Shown piece by piece: positions 16,856 through 25,392 of a DNA stretch of 64,000 bases. Source of the stretch: Sandaracinus amylolyticus (GTDB taxonomy: Bacteria; Myxococcota_A; Polyangia; Polyangiales; Sandaracinaceae). Where the stretch lies: NCBI RefSeq assembly GCF_021631985.1, contig NZ_CP070225.1:8184001-8248000 (forward strand), written 5' to 3'. The translations under genes were made by a program, and so were the position numbers. Numbering within the stretch: the first letter of the stretch is position 1; every line of letters starts with the position of its first letter. The notes under the pieces were generated by a model. It did no database searches. It saw only the letters and a program-made list of their open reading frames with translations, and was not told where the DNA came from.

Positions 16856-17961
16856 GCCCTCACCGGGGTGCGAGCCGACTTCTCGACACCTCGAGGCGGG
16901 TCGCGCTCGGCGCGCTGCTGGTCGTGGGGTGCGGCGCGAAGAGCACTCCGATCGACGCGGGGACGAGCCACGACGCGGGGACGATCGACGAGGCGCGGAT
17001 CGATGCGGGCCGCATCGACGGCGGGACGATCGATGCATCGATCGACGATCCGCTCGACGTCTGCGAGGACGGAGCGCGCGTGTGGCTCGAGATCGAGCGC
17101 ATCGATCCGATCGCGCGCGACACCGACGCGTATCGCCCGCCGAGCGCTGCGGCGCGCGATGCCATCGCGGCCGCGATCACGGCGATCGCGGAAGAGCGCT
17201 TCGAGGACGCGCTGAGCTCGGCGAGCGCGGCGAGCTACGTGTTGTGCCGCGGTGAGGGCGACGACGCGACGCTCGTCGTGCTCCGGCCGAGCGCGCCCTC
17301 GAGCGGCCACGCGACGCTGGTGATCGACACGAGCGACGACGCGCGCGCGCTGATCCTCGAAGCGCCCCACCCGCTCTGGGATGCCGACACCGAAGCGGAG
17401 AGCGCCGCGATCTTCGCGCGGACCGGCGCTCGCGCGGTGCTGATCGCGGGCACCCATCGATGCGGCAGCGATCGCGACTCGGGGTGCGACGGGACCGCCG
17501 ATGCGTGTGGCGCCGGCGCGGCGGTGCGCGAGTCGGACATGGCGCACGCGACCGACTCGATCTTCCACGCCGCGCACCTCGCGCTCGCGTCGGCGTACGC
17601 CGGCGCGCTCGTCGTCGGTGTGCACGGAATGAGCGAGAGCGGGATCAGCGTCTCCGACGGAACCTCGGGCGACACCACCGCGACCAGCACGGTCGCGCGC
17701 TTCGCGCGGGCGCTGCACACGCGCTTCCCGACCGAGTCGATCACCACGTGCAACGACTTCGGCGATCCCGACGTGCCGCACGACGCTCGCCTCTGCGGGA
17801 CCACCGACGTGCAGGGTCGTCATCTCAACGGCGCGCCCGACGCGTGTGTCGATGCGGCCTCCGCAGCGAGCGGACGCTTCCTTCACGTCGAGCAGAACGG
17901 ACGGTTCCGACCCGAGGAGTCGGACGCGATCGCCGACGCGCTGCTCGAAGCCATCGAATGA
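16852..17961 (+). CDS. Putative lipoprotein, unknown function
   Basis: The 369-residue product has a signal peptide with lipobox Cys27 (LLVVGC) and an Asp-Ala-Gly/Ile-Asp-Gly linker to about residue 60. The globular part has a RAVLIAGTHRCGSD segment, SDMAHATDSIFHAAH and VEQNGRFR. These conserved-looking His/Asp/Glu blocks suggest a metal-dependent hydrolase, but I do not recognise the family. Start GTG 16852 overlaps the previous stop (GTGA), so translation is probably coupled to the barrel-like gene. Confidence 0.6.
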   Translation: MSPHRGASRLLDTSRRVALGALLVVGCGAKSTPIDAGTSHDAGTIDEARIDAGRIDGGTIDASIDDPLDVCEDGARVWLEIERIDPIARDTDAYRPPSAAARDAIAAAITAIAEERFEDALSSASAASYVLCRGEGDDATLVVLRPSAPSSGHATLVIDTSDDARALILEAPHPLWDADTEAESAAIFARTGARAVLIAGTHRCGSDRDSGCDGTADACGAGAAVRESDMAHATDSIFHAAHLALASAYAGALVVGVHGMSESGISVSDGTSGDTTATSTVARFARALHTRFPTESITTCNDFGDPDVPHDARLCGTTDVQGRHLNGAPDACVDAASAASGRFLHVEQNGRFRPEESDAIADALLEAIE

Positions 17962-17964
17962 TCG

Positions 17965-17983
17965 CGTCGCGCTGAACGCGACG
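17965..17983 (+). terminator. Possible hairpin terminator
   Basis: CGTCGCG and CGCGACG pair around CTGAA, 3 bases after the lipoprotein stop. No T-run follows. Confidence 0.35.
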
Positions 17984-18049
17984 ATCACGCGATCTCCCAA
18001 GGGAATGCGCGCGCGCGAGGTCTCGGTTCGCAACCCGAGATCATCACGC

Positions 18050-19024
18050 ATGCATCGCTTCCACTCCTGCCTCGCGCTTCTCTTCTCCATCCTCGTCACC
18101 GCCTGCATCGGCGATCCCAACTGCCCCGAGGGATCGTCGTGGAGCGCCGGCGCGAACGAGTGCGTCTGCGACGAAGGGCGGGCGCGACATCGGCTGAGCT
18201 TTCGCTGCCTCCCGCTCGGCGACTGGGTCGATGGTGGGCTCCACGTCGACGATGCCGGACCGCCCGAGGGCGGGACGAGCGATCTCGACGGCGGCGCGGA
18301 CGACGGCGGGGGCGGGAGCGACGGCGGCACCGTCGATGGAGGGACGGACGCCACGATCGATCGCTGCACCGCGTGCGACGCACCTCCCGCGCACGGCGAA
18401 GCGAGCTGCGACGAGGGCGCGTGCGGCGTGTCGTGCGAGCCGGGCTTCGAAGCGGTCGCGGTGGGCGACACGTTGCGGTGCAGCGCGTTCGGTGGCGCCT
18501 ACGTGCGCCGCGGCGACGGGACCTGCGCCGACGAGAACCCGCTGACCGGCGACTGCACCTGCGGTGGCTTCACCGCGCGCGAGATCCGCTGGCGCATCGA
18601 TCGTCTCGATCCGCACGTGCACGCGATGCTCGGGCTCTGCGAGGCCAGCACCACGCCCGAGAGCGGCTCCTACGGCGGCGCGTACGTCATCGAGGAAGAG
18701 CCGAGCCGGCGCTGCCTCGAGCCCAACGGCGACACCGGCGAGTGCACGTGCCCCGAGCGCTTCGCGCCGAGCCGTAGCTGGCTCGGGCGCAACGACATCG
18801 ATCGCCGCACCCGCATCGTGTTCTGCCTCGCCGCGACGCCCGAGCCCGGCGCGACGATCGCCTCGGCGTACACCGAGGTGCGCTGCGAAGGCGCGACCTC
18901 GTGCGCGACCGGCGAGGACTGCACGTGCCCCACCGGGACGCGCGCGGTCGAGGTCGCGTCGGGCGTGCAGCGCGCCGGCGACGGCGAGTGCGCGACCCGC
19001 AGCGTCATCTGCGTCGCGGACTGA
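18050..19024 (+). CDS. Cys-rich lipoprotein with internal repeats
   Basis: The 324-residue product has lipobox Cys19 (LVTAC), a Cys-containing head, then a Gly/Asp linker (about 62-105). The C-terminal part contains a repeated module: GGAYV, then about 7 residues and Cys, then TG(D/E)CxC, then an aromatic and Arg-rich strand (IRWRIDRLD / RIVFCLAA), then Leu-Cys. It is present about two and a half times (residues about 147, 207 and 275). Even spacing of cysteines suggests disulphide-stabilised surface modules. The start is ATG 18050. Repeat copy 3 starts 3 bases after the stop. The family is not recognised. Confidence 0.65.
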   Translation: MHRFHSCLALLFSILVTACIGDPNCPEGSSWSAGANECVCDEGRARHRLSFRCLPLGDWVDGGLHVDDAGPPEGGTSDLDGGADDGGGGSDGGTVDGGTDATIDRCTACDAPPAHGEASCDEGACGVSCEPGFEAVAVGDTLRCSAFGGAYVRRGDGTCADENPLTGDCTCGGFTAREIRWRIDRLDPHVHAMLGLCEASTTPESGSYGGAYVIEEEPSRRCLEPNGDTGECTCPERFAPSRSWLGRNDIDRRTRIVFCLAATPEPGATIASAYTEVRCEGATSCATGEDCTCPTGTRAVEVASGVQRAGDGECATRSVICVAD

Positions 19025-19027
19025 AGC

Positions 19028-19120
19028 GTGCCCAAGAACATCGGCTCGCCGGCGGAGGGCCCTCCCGTCCGCGTGCTCCGCACGCTCCCGTGCAGGCCGA
19101 CCGCCAGCGAGCACTCACGC
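19028..19120 (+). repeat. Stop-adjacent palindromic repeat, copy 3
   Basis: GTGCCCAAGAACATCGGCTCG opens this copy, 3 bases after the Cys-rich lipoprotein stop. It has the same paired arms (GCTCGCCGGCGGAGG with CGCCAGCGAGC, less perfect) and GCGTGCTCCGCACGC in the middle. It ends 1 base before the stop codon of the leftward PLP enzyme, so it fills the whole gap between two convergent genes, as expected for a bidirectional terminator. Confidence 0.82.
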
Positions 19121-19121
19121 C

Positions 19122-20612
19122 TCACTGGGTGCGGCGCTTCTTCGTGAGGCGGAAGCGATCACGCACGTCGTTGAGGCGATCGAGCACGCCGAGCGCGCGA
19201 TCGCCGTAGCTCTTCACGAGCTTCATCACGACGCCCTCGTCCTCGCCGCCGCCGAGCATGTCGAGATCGGGCCGCGCCGCATCCGGCCCGTACATCTTCT
19301 CCATCACCTCGAGCACGCTCTTCTTCACCATCCCGCGGAACGGCACCTTCGCCATCATCCCGTACATCGCGGCGTTGCCGCGCGACTGCAGCTCGGGGTG
19401 CGACTTCACGAACTGCACGCCCTCGCGCAGATCGCGCAGGTACTCCTCGACCACGCCCTCGTGGTTCGACGTCACGGTGCAGTGGATGCACGGCGGGTTC
19501 TGCTGGCGATCGATGTTCCAGTCGCGGTCCTCGAGGCGATCGGCGAGCGTGTACACGTCGAGCCCCGAGCTCTTGCGAGTGCGCCACGCGACGATCGTCG
19601 CGTCGGGGCGTCCCATCACCTCGAGCTCGGGGATCTGCTCGATGCCCGCGATCAGCGCGCGCGTCGCGTTCATCGCGCGCCGCGTGTGATCGAGGAACCC
19701 GCTCTCGCCCATCGCGACCAGCGAGGCCCACGCCGCGGCGATCGCGCCGCCCGAGCGCGTGCCCGGGATCGACGGAGACGCGTAGATCCCGCCGGGCCAG
19801 TCCGTCGACACGAAGAACTGGTGCCGCAGGAGCTCCATGTCGCGATAGAGGATCGTGCTCGCGCCCTTCGACGCGAACCCGTACTTGTGCACGTCGGCGC
19901 TGATCGAGGTCACGCCGGGCACCCGGAAGTCCCAGGGCGGGATCGGATATCCGAGGCGCTCGACCCAGGGCAGCAGGAACCCGCCGACGCACGCGTCGAC
20001 GTGGAACGCGATCTTCTTCCGCTCGGCGAGCGCGCCGATCTCCTCGATCGGATCGACCACGCCGTGCGGGTACTGCGGCGCGCTCGCCGCGATCAGCACC
20101 GTGCTCGCGTCGACGAGGCTCGCCATGTCCTTCACGTCGGCGCGCAGATCGCCGTCGAGGCGCGCGTAGCGCATCTCGAGCCCGAAGTACTGCGCGGCTT
20201 TGTCGAACGCGACGTGGATCGTCTCCGGCGCGACGATGTTGGGCTTCACGATCTTGGGCTTGAGCGCGCGCGCGCGATCACGCGCGGTCTTCACCGAGAG
20301 CAGGATCGACTCGGTGCCGCCGCTCGTCATGGTGCCGACGACCTTGCGATCGCCGTGCAGCATGTCCGCGGTCATGCGCACGACCTCGGCCTCCATGCGG
20401 CGCAGCGACGAGAACGCCATCGGGTTCAGCGCGTTCGTCGCGGCGAACTTGGTGTAGGCCTTCTCGATGAGCCGTTGGTGCTCGGGGCCCGCGTAGTAGA
20501 CGAGGCTGAACGTGCGGCCCTGCTCGTAGTCGGCGTCGTCGCGCTTGAGCTCGTCGAGCGCGCGGAGCACTTCGTTCTCGCCGAGGCCACGCGAGGGGAT
20601 CGTGAGCGGCAT
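19122..20612 (-). CDS. PLP-dependent decarboxylase/lyase (sphingosine-1-phosphate lyase-like)
   Basis: The 496-residue protein is a fold-type I PLP enzyme. Markers are the TSGGTESILLSVKTARD block, FHVDACVGGFLLPW and the Schiff-base Lys243 in SADVHKYGF followed by KGAS. This pattern (VHKYG, WPGGIYASPSIPGTRSG) fits group II decarboxylases of the sphingosine-1-phosphate lyase type, which cleave long-chain base phosphates. Many bacterial relatives have unknown substrates. Sphingolipids are known from myxobacteria, so a role in sphingolipid turnover is plausible. ATG 20612 faces the M81 peptidase gene across 40 bp. Confidence 0.85.
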   Translation of the reverse strand: MPLTIPSRGLGENEVLRALDELKRDDADYEQGRTFSLVYYAGPEHQRLIEKAYTKFAATNALNPMAFSSLRRMEAEVVRMTADMLHGDRKVVGTMTSGGTESILLSVKTARDRARALKPKIVKPNIVAPETIHVAFDKAAQYFGLEMRYARLDGDLRADVKDMASLVDASTVLIAASAPQYPHGVVDPIEEIGALAERKKIAFHVDACVGGFLLPWVERLGYPIPPWDFRVPGVTSISADVHKYGFASKGASTILYRDMELLRHQFFVSTDWPGGIYASPSIPGTRSGGAIAAAWASLVAMGESGFLDHTRRAMNATRALIAGIEQIPELEVMGRPDATIVAWRTRKSSGLDVYTLADRLEDRDWNIDRQQNPPCIHCTVTSNHEGVVEEYLRDLREGVQFVKSHPELQSRGNAAMYGMMAKVPFRGMVKKSVLEVMEKMYGPDAARPDLDMLGGGEDEGVVMKLVKSYGDRALGVLDRLNDVRDRFRLTKKRRTQ

Positions 20613-20652
20613 CGGCGCGCAATCTACACGATGCGATACGCTGCCGCGCGAC

Positions 20653-22205
20653 GTGCCCACGAAGAAGCCACTCCGCATCGCCATCGCGCGCATCGCGCAG
20701 GAGACGAACGCGCTCTCGCCGCTGCGCACCACCATCGACGACTTCCGCGCCCAGCACTTCCTCGAAGGCGAGGATCTGCTCGCGCGCTGCGGCGTGCTCG
20801 GCAACGAGGCGCCGGGCTTCCTGCCGTGGGCCGAGCTGAGCGGCGCGGTGCGCGCGATGCGCAAGGCGGGCGACGTCGAGCCGGTGCCGCTCTTCAGCGC
20901 ATGGGCGGTGCCCGGCGGACCGCTGACCAAGGCGTGCTTCGAGGAGCTCGCGGGGCGGCTCGACGACGGGCTGCGGCGCGCGGGGGACGTCGACGGAGTC
21001 GTGCTCGTGCTGCACGGCGCGATGGGCGTCGACGGAGTCGATGCGCCCGATGCGCGGCTCACCCAGCTCGCGAAGGACGCGAGCGGCGGGCGCGTCGCGG
21101 TCACGCTCGATCTGCACGCGAACCTCTCGCGCACGATGGCCGAGGCGAGCGAGATCATCGTGCCCTACGCGACGAACCCCCATCGCGATCACGGGCGCAC
21201 CGGTGGGCTCGCCGCGTCGATCCTGATCCGCGCGCTGCGCGGCGAGGTCGATCCTCGGCTGGCGTGGCGCTCGCTGCCGATGCTGCTCGGTGGGGGCGCA
21301 GAGATCGATTTCGCCGCGCCGATGCGCGCGATCTTCGCGCGGGCGCGCGCGATGGAGAAGCAGCGCGGCGTGCTCTCCGCGAGCGTGATGATGTGCCATC
21401 CGTGGAACGACGCGCGCGATCTCGGGTGGAGCACCCTCGCGATCTCCGATGGCATCCCGCGCTCGCCGAGTCGCTCGCCGACGAGCTCGCGGAGGCGTGC
21501 TGGGCGGTGCGCGACGTGCGCGCGCCCGACTTCGCGACCCCCGAGCAAGCGATCGACGAGGCGAAGCGCGCGACCTGGGCGCGCAAGCTCGGCGTGGTCG
21601 TGCTCGCGGAGGCGTCGGACGTCGTGAGCGCGGGCTCGACCGGCGACTCGACGCACTTGATCCGCGCGCTGATGGAGCGCGGCGAGGGTCTGGTCTGCTA
21701 CGCGGCGGTGCGCGATCCCGAGCTCGCGCGCGCGATCGACGGCAAGAACGTCGGCGACGAGGTCTCGGTGCGCTTCGGTGGCGCGCTCGATCCCGCACGC
21801 GCCGGCGAGCCCATCACGTGCGACGCGGTGGTGCGCAGCAAGCGCGTCGATCCCGGGTTCGGCCGGCGTGTCGCGCTCGATCTCGACGCGCCCGCGCACG
21901 TCTCGCGCAAGGACGCGGGCAAGGTGCGGCTCGTGGTGACCGAGGGACCGACCCTCGCGATCCGTCCTTCGTTCTACGAGTCGATGGGGCTCTCGATGCG
22001 CGAGGCCGACGTCGTCGTCGTGAAGAACTTCTTCCCGTTCCGCCTCTTCTTCCTGCCCTGGGCGCGCAAGACGATCTACGTGCGCACGCGCGGGCTCACC
22101 GATCTGGATGCGGCGTTCGTGCTCGAGTTCGACGGACCGATGCATCCGCGCGATCACGTCGACGAGTGGCGCTCGCGCGATCGGAAGCGCCGGCTGGGCT
22201 TGTGA
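20653..22205 (+). pseudogene. M81 family metallopeptidase (MlrC-like), one-base frameshift
   Basis: From GTG 20653, frame 1 encodes the N-terminal half: RIAIARIAQETNALSP, VLHGAMGVDGVDAPD, TLDLHANLS and NPHRDHGRTGG, the pattern of the microcystinase C/MlrC metallopeptidase family. At about 21452 this frame turns to nonsense, while frame 3 continues with HPALAESLADELAEACW and the rest of the family (AGSTGDSTHLIRAL, KNFFPFRLFF) to the stop at 22203. The expected Gly-His-Pro codons would be ggccatccc, but the sequence reads ggcatccc, so one C is missing. The rest is intact, so the change is recent or an assembly error. The substrate is unknown. Confidence 0.85.
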
Positions 22206-22235
22206 TCGCGCCGCGGCGCGAGCACGTCACTGCGT

Positions 22236-23102
22236 GTGAGCGTTCGTCGGGCGTGGTGGTTGTGCGCGGCGCTGGCGCTCGCGGCGTGCGAGGAGAGCGC
22301 GGTCGACGAGCTCGATGGCGGCATGATCGCGCCGCTCGATGCGCGCGTGGTGGCGCCCGACGCGTCGGACCCACCTTCGTGCGGCACCTGGATCGGGCGT
22401 GATCCCATCCGCGCGCTCTTCGTGGGCAACAGCCAGATCGCGTTCTGGGATCTGCCGCGTCTCGTCTCGTCGCTGAGCGAGAGCGCGCCCGATGCGTGCC
22501 CGCGGATCGAGGGCGAAGGCTACGAGCTCGGCGGCGCGAACCTGCGTGATCTCTGGGAGCAGCCGCTGCTCGACGGACGCCGACTGCCCGAGACGATCAC
22601 CGACGGCGACTACGACGTGATCGTGATCACCGAGTCGATCGATCTCGCGGAGTCGCTGCCCGGCTTCCCCGGGCTCTTCGAGGACTACGCGACGCGCATC
22701 GTCGAGCTCTCGCGCGAGGTGGGCGCGACGCCGATCCTCTACGCAACGCCCTACGTGGAGCGCCCGGATCGCTCGGGATTCCACGCCCAGGCCGACCCCC
22801 AGATCGCGCTCGGCGACGGGCTCGACGTCCGGGTCGCCGCGGGTGGGCTCGCATGGCTGCGGGTCTGGGAGGAGCTGCCGGAGATCGATCTCTACTTCGA
22901 GGATCGCCAGCACCCCGGCTTCCGCGGCAGCTACGTCTCCGGCCTCGTGCTCTACGCCGCGATCACCGGAGCGAGCCCGATCGGACTGACCCGCGACCCG
23001 ATGACCCGCTGCGAGACCGTGTGCGACGACATCGATGAGTCCGAGGCCGACGTGTTCCAGCGCGCGGCGTGGGCCCAGCACCTCGACACGATCGGCCCGT
23101 GA
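22236..23102 (+). CDS. SGNH-hydrolase-like lipoprotein
   Basis: The 288-residue product has lipobox Cys18 (ALAAC) and an Asp-rich linker. The domain has the SGNH plan: block I ALFVGNSQIAF with nucleophile candidate Ser66, a later YDVIVITES strand and, near the C-terminus, a DRQHPGFRGSY segment supplying Asp and His. The GNS variant of block I is seen in a subset of bacterial SGNH-like proteins. A lipid- or surface-linked esterase is plausible, but the substrate is unknown. The start is GTG 22236, 30 bases after the M81 gene. Confidence 0.65.
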   Translation: MSVRRAWWLCAALALAACEESAVDELDGGMIAPLDARVVAPDASDPPSCGTWIGRDPIRALFVGNSQIAFWDLPRLVSSLSESAPDACPRIEGEGYELGGANLRDLWEQPLLDGRRLPETITDGDYDVIVITESIDLAESLPGFPGLFEDYATRIVELSREVGATPILYATPYVERPDRSGFHAQADPQIALGDGLDVRVAAGGLAWLRVWEELPEIDLYFEDRQHPGFRGSYVSGLVLYAAITGASPIGLTRDPMTRCETVCDDIDESEADVFQRAAWAQHLDTIGP

Positions 23103-23474
23103 TCATCCGAGCCACGCCCGCGCCCGCTCGAGATCGACGAACGCACGGGTCGGCACCCGCGGCCGCGCGGCCGCGATCATCAGGCCGAGCACCCGCGCCG
23201 CGATCACGTTCGGCACCACGATCGCGCGCCGGGTGATCACGCCCGCTTCGCACACCCGGGCGTCGATCTCGCGCGCTCGCTTGATTGCACCGGCCTCGAG
23301 CGGCCCCGCACGACGCACGTCGACCAGCACCGACACTGGCGCGCCCTCTCGCGCGCGCAGCCGCGCGATCACCTCGTCGCCGAACCGCGCGAGCTCGGCC
23401 GCGCCCACCCGGCGCGCCGGCCACGTCACCACCACACACGAGGGATCGCGATCGTCGATCGCGATCTCGTTCAC
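23103..23474 (-). CDS. STAS/SpoIIAA-like small protein
   Basis: The 123-residue cytoplasmic protein alternates strands and helices in the SpoIIAA-like pattern: CVVVTWPARRV, helix AELARFGDEVIARL, strand VSVLVDVRRAG, helix AIKRAREI, strand RAIVVPNVIAARVLG and FVDLERARAWL. Such proteins often bind partners or lipids. Start GTG 23474 overlaps the stop of the upstream secreted protein (GTGA), which implies coupled translation. The role is unknown. Confidence 0.6.
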   Translation of the reverse strand: MNEIAIDDRDPSCVVVTWPARRVGAAELARFGDEVIARLRAREGAPVSVLVDVRRAGPLEAGAIKRAREIDARVCEAGVITRRAIVVPNVIAARVLGLMIAAARPRVPTRAFVDLERARAWLG

Positions 23475-25261
23475 CCGTCGATCCAGCGCGCCAGCGCGAC
23501 GATCGGGCTCAGCAACGTGCGCACCACCGAGCGCGCGTCCTCGTCCTCGCGGATCGCGTCGGCGAGCGTCGGACCGACCGCCTCGTACGCCGAGACCAGC
23601 GCGCGACCGATCGTGTTGGTGCGCAGGTGACGATCCCGGAACCGACGCAGCGCGCCGATCTCCTCGGCGAGCGGCGATCCGTACGCCGCGGTCGCGACGA
23701 AGCACGGCGAGACGGTCGTGAACTGCACCTGCGGCGTCGTGTACTCCGCGACCACCATCGGGCCCGCGACGTTGCACGCGTCGACCGCGCGCATCGCGAC
23801 CCAGTAGTGGGTCTCCGGCGCGAGCCCGCCGAAGTCGACCTCGACGATCTCGCCCGGCGCGCGGTTGGTCGGGACCATCAGGGCCACGCTGTCGAGGCTC
23901 GCCGCGTTCGCGGGGAGCGCGCGCTGGAAGTCCTCCACGCTCTCGATCGGGTGCGTCGCCACGCGCACCTGGTACTCGGCGATCCCGAGATCGTCGTCAG
24001 GCACCTCGAACGCGAGCTGCGCGTAGCGATGCGCGTCGCGACGCTCCTCGTACTGCGTGATCTCGAGCGACGCGATCTCCTCGGGCGCGACGTTCTCCTC
24101 GCACACCTCGGGACCGGTCACCGTGACGCGCAGGCGCCACGTGCCCTCCTGCAGCCGCAGACGATCCGCGCCGCTGCCCGGCGCCTCCTCGGGGTCGTTG
24201 CTGATCGACCCGTCCATCGTGTGCATCTCGCCCGCGTCGTCGCCGATCCCGCTGAGCGAGCCGTAGCCCTCGGGCTCCGCGGTCTGCTGGCGATCCGCGC
24301 CCCCGCCGACCTGGAACGAGACCGCGTACACGACCGAGGGCTGACCGCGGTACGGGAAGCCGTTGTTCTCCGCCCACCAGTCCCAGTACTCGTCGCCGAA
24401 GGGCTGGTTGTCGGGGCCGAGGGGCGTCGGGTACTCGTCGGGGCCCCACTCGTCGTTGTAGTCGAGCTCGGTGTTCACCTCGACGAAGAGCCGGTACTCG
24501 CCGTCGGGCAGCTCGGTCGGCCACGTCACCATCATCCGCTGCGGCGTCTCGCCGGGCGGCGTGGCCATCGTCACCGCGTCGATCTCCGGCATCACGCGGC
24601 GCGCGTCGTCGACGAACATCGCGACGTCGGGGTGGTCGTAGCAACCGGCCGACGTGCAGCGCAGCGCGTCGCGGCGCGGCGGATAGAGCGACCACAGGTC
24701 GAGCTCGCGCTCGATGGTGTTGCTCGGCGCGAGCTCGTAGGGCTCGAAGTAGCCCCTCGTGACGTCCTGCTCGGTGACGAAGCGGCCCTTGTCGCTGTTG
24801 AACGTGCTCGCGCACGAGACCGCGTCGATGCTCTCGTCGCCGCTGCGGAACGAGAGACAGTAGTAGCTGTCCTCCGAGTAGTCCGCGGAGCTGCGCGACG
24901 CATCGCCCTCGCTGCGACGGTTCTGGAAGATGACGCGATGGAAGCGCTCGGCGTCCGGCGCCGCGGCGCGACGATGCGCCCACACCGGGAGCACGCCCTC
25001 GCGGCGCCCGTAGGGCCAGCGGAAGCCGCTGTTCATCTGCGACGCGCCAGGACGATTGCCGATGCCGCGATACGCCGTCGCCTGGGTGAGCGCGAGGGTG
25101 CGGAGGAACGTGCCGTCCGCGTCCTCGACCCACATCGCGATCTGCGCGCGCTGCACCGGCACGTACTGGATCTCGACGACCCGCGGCGGCTGCGCTTCGA
25201 CCGCGCTCGGCGCGAGCGACGCGAGACAGGCGAGCGAAGCGAGCAAGATGCGGCGCATCAC
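23471..25261 (-). CDS. Secreted protein with CFI-box C-terminal domain
   Basis: The 596-residue protein has a signal peptide (cleavage near VEAQ, about residue 24). The long middle part is rich in Asp, Tyr and Trp and has strand-like repeats, including a fibronectin-like segment near 480 (FGGLAPETHYWVAMRAVD). The C-terminus carries CFVATAAYGSPLAEEI followed by LRRFRDRHL, the pattern of the CFI-box C-terminal domain found at the end of many myxobacterial exported proteins. The function is unknown; a surface or secreted role is likely. The start ATG follows GGAGCTCC. The stop overlaps the SpoIIAA-like gene. Confidence 0.75.
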   Translation of the reverse strand: MMRRILLASLACLASLAPSAVEAQPPRVVEIQYVPVQRAQIAMWVEDADGTFLRTLALTQATAYRGIGNRPGASQMNSGFRWPYGRREGVLPVWAHRRAAAPDAERFHRVIFQNRRSEGDASRSSADYSEDSYYCLSFRSGDESIDAVSCASTFNSDKGRFVTEQDVTRGYFEPYELAPSNTIERELDLWSLYPPRRDALRCTSAGCYDHPDVAMFVDDARRVMPEIDAVTMATPPGETPQRMMVTWPTELPDGEYRLFVEVNTELDYNDEWGPDEYPTPLGPDNQPFGDEYWDWWAENNGFPYRGQPSVVYAVSFQVGGGADRQQTAEPEGYGSLSGIGDDAGEMHTMDGSISNDPEEAPGSGADRLRLQEGTWRLRVTVTGPEVCEENVAPEEIASLEITQYEERRDAHRYAQLAFEVPDDDLGIAEYQVRVATHPIESVEDFQRALPANAASLDSVALMVPTNRAPGEIVEVDFGGLAPETHYWVAMRAVDACNVAGPMVVAEYTTPQVQFTTVSPCFVATAAYGSPLAEEIGALRRFRDRHLRTNTIGRALVSAYEAVGPTLADAIREDEDARSVVRTLLSPIVALARWIDG

Positions 25262-25392
25262 GGAGCTCCTCGGGACGTGGTGCGACGTGCGACCAGCCCT
25301 GGACTCTAGCAGCCCGCCGAACGATGCCGCGATCGGAGCGGAGTCGACATCGAAAGATGCTGAATTCCGTGGAGACCAGCTTCGCTCGAGGA

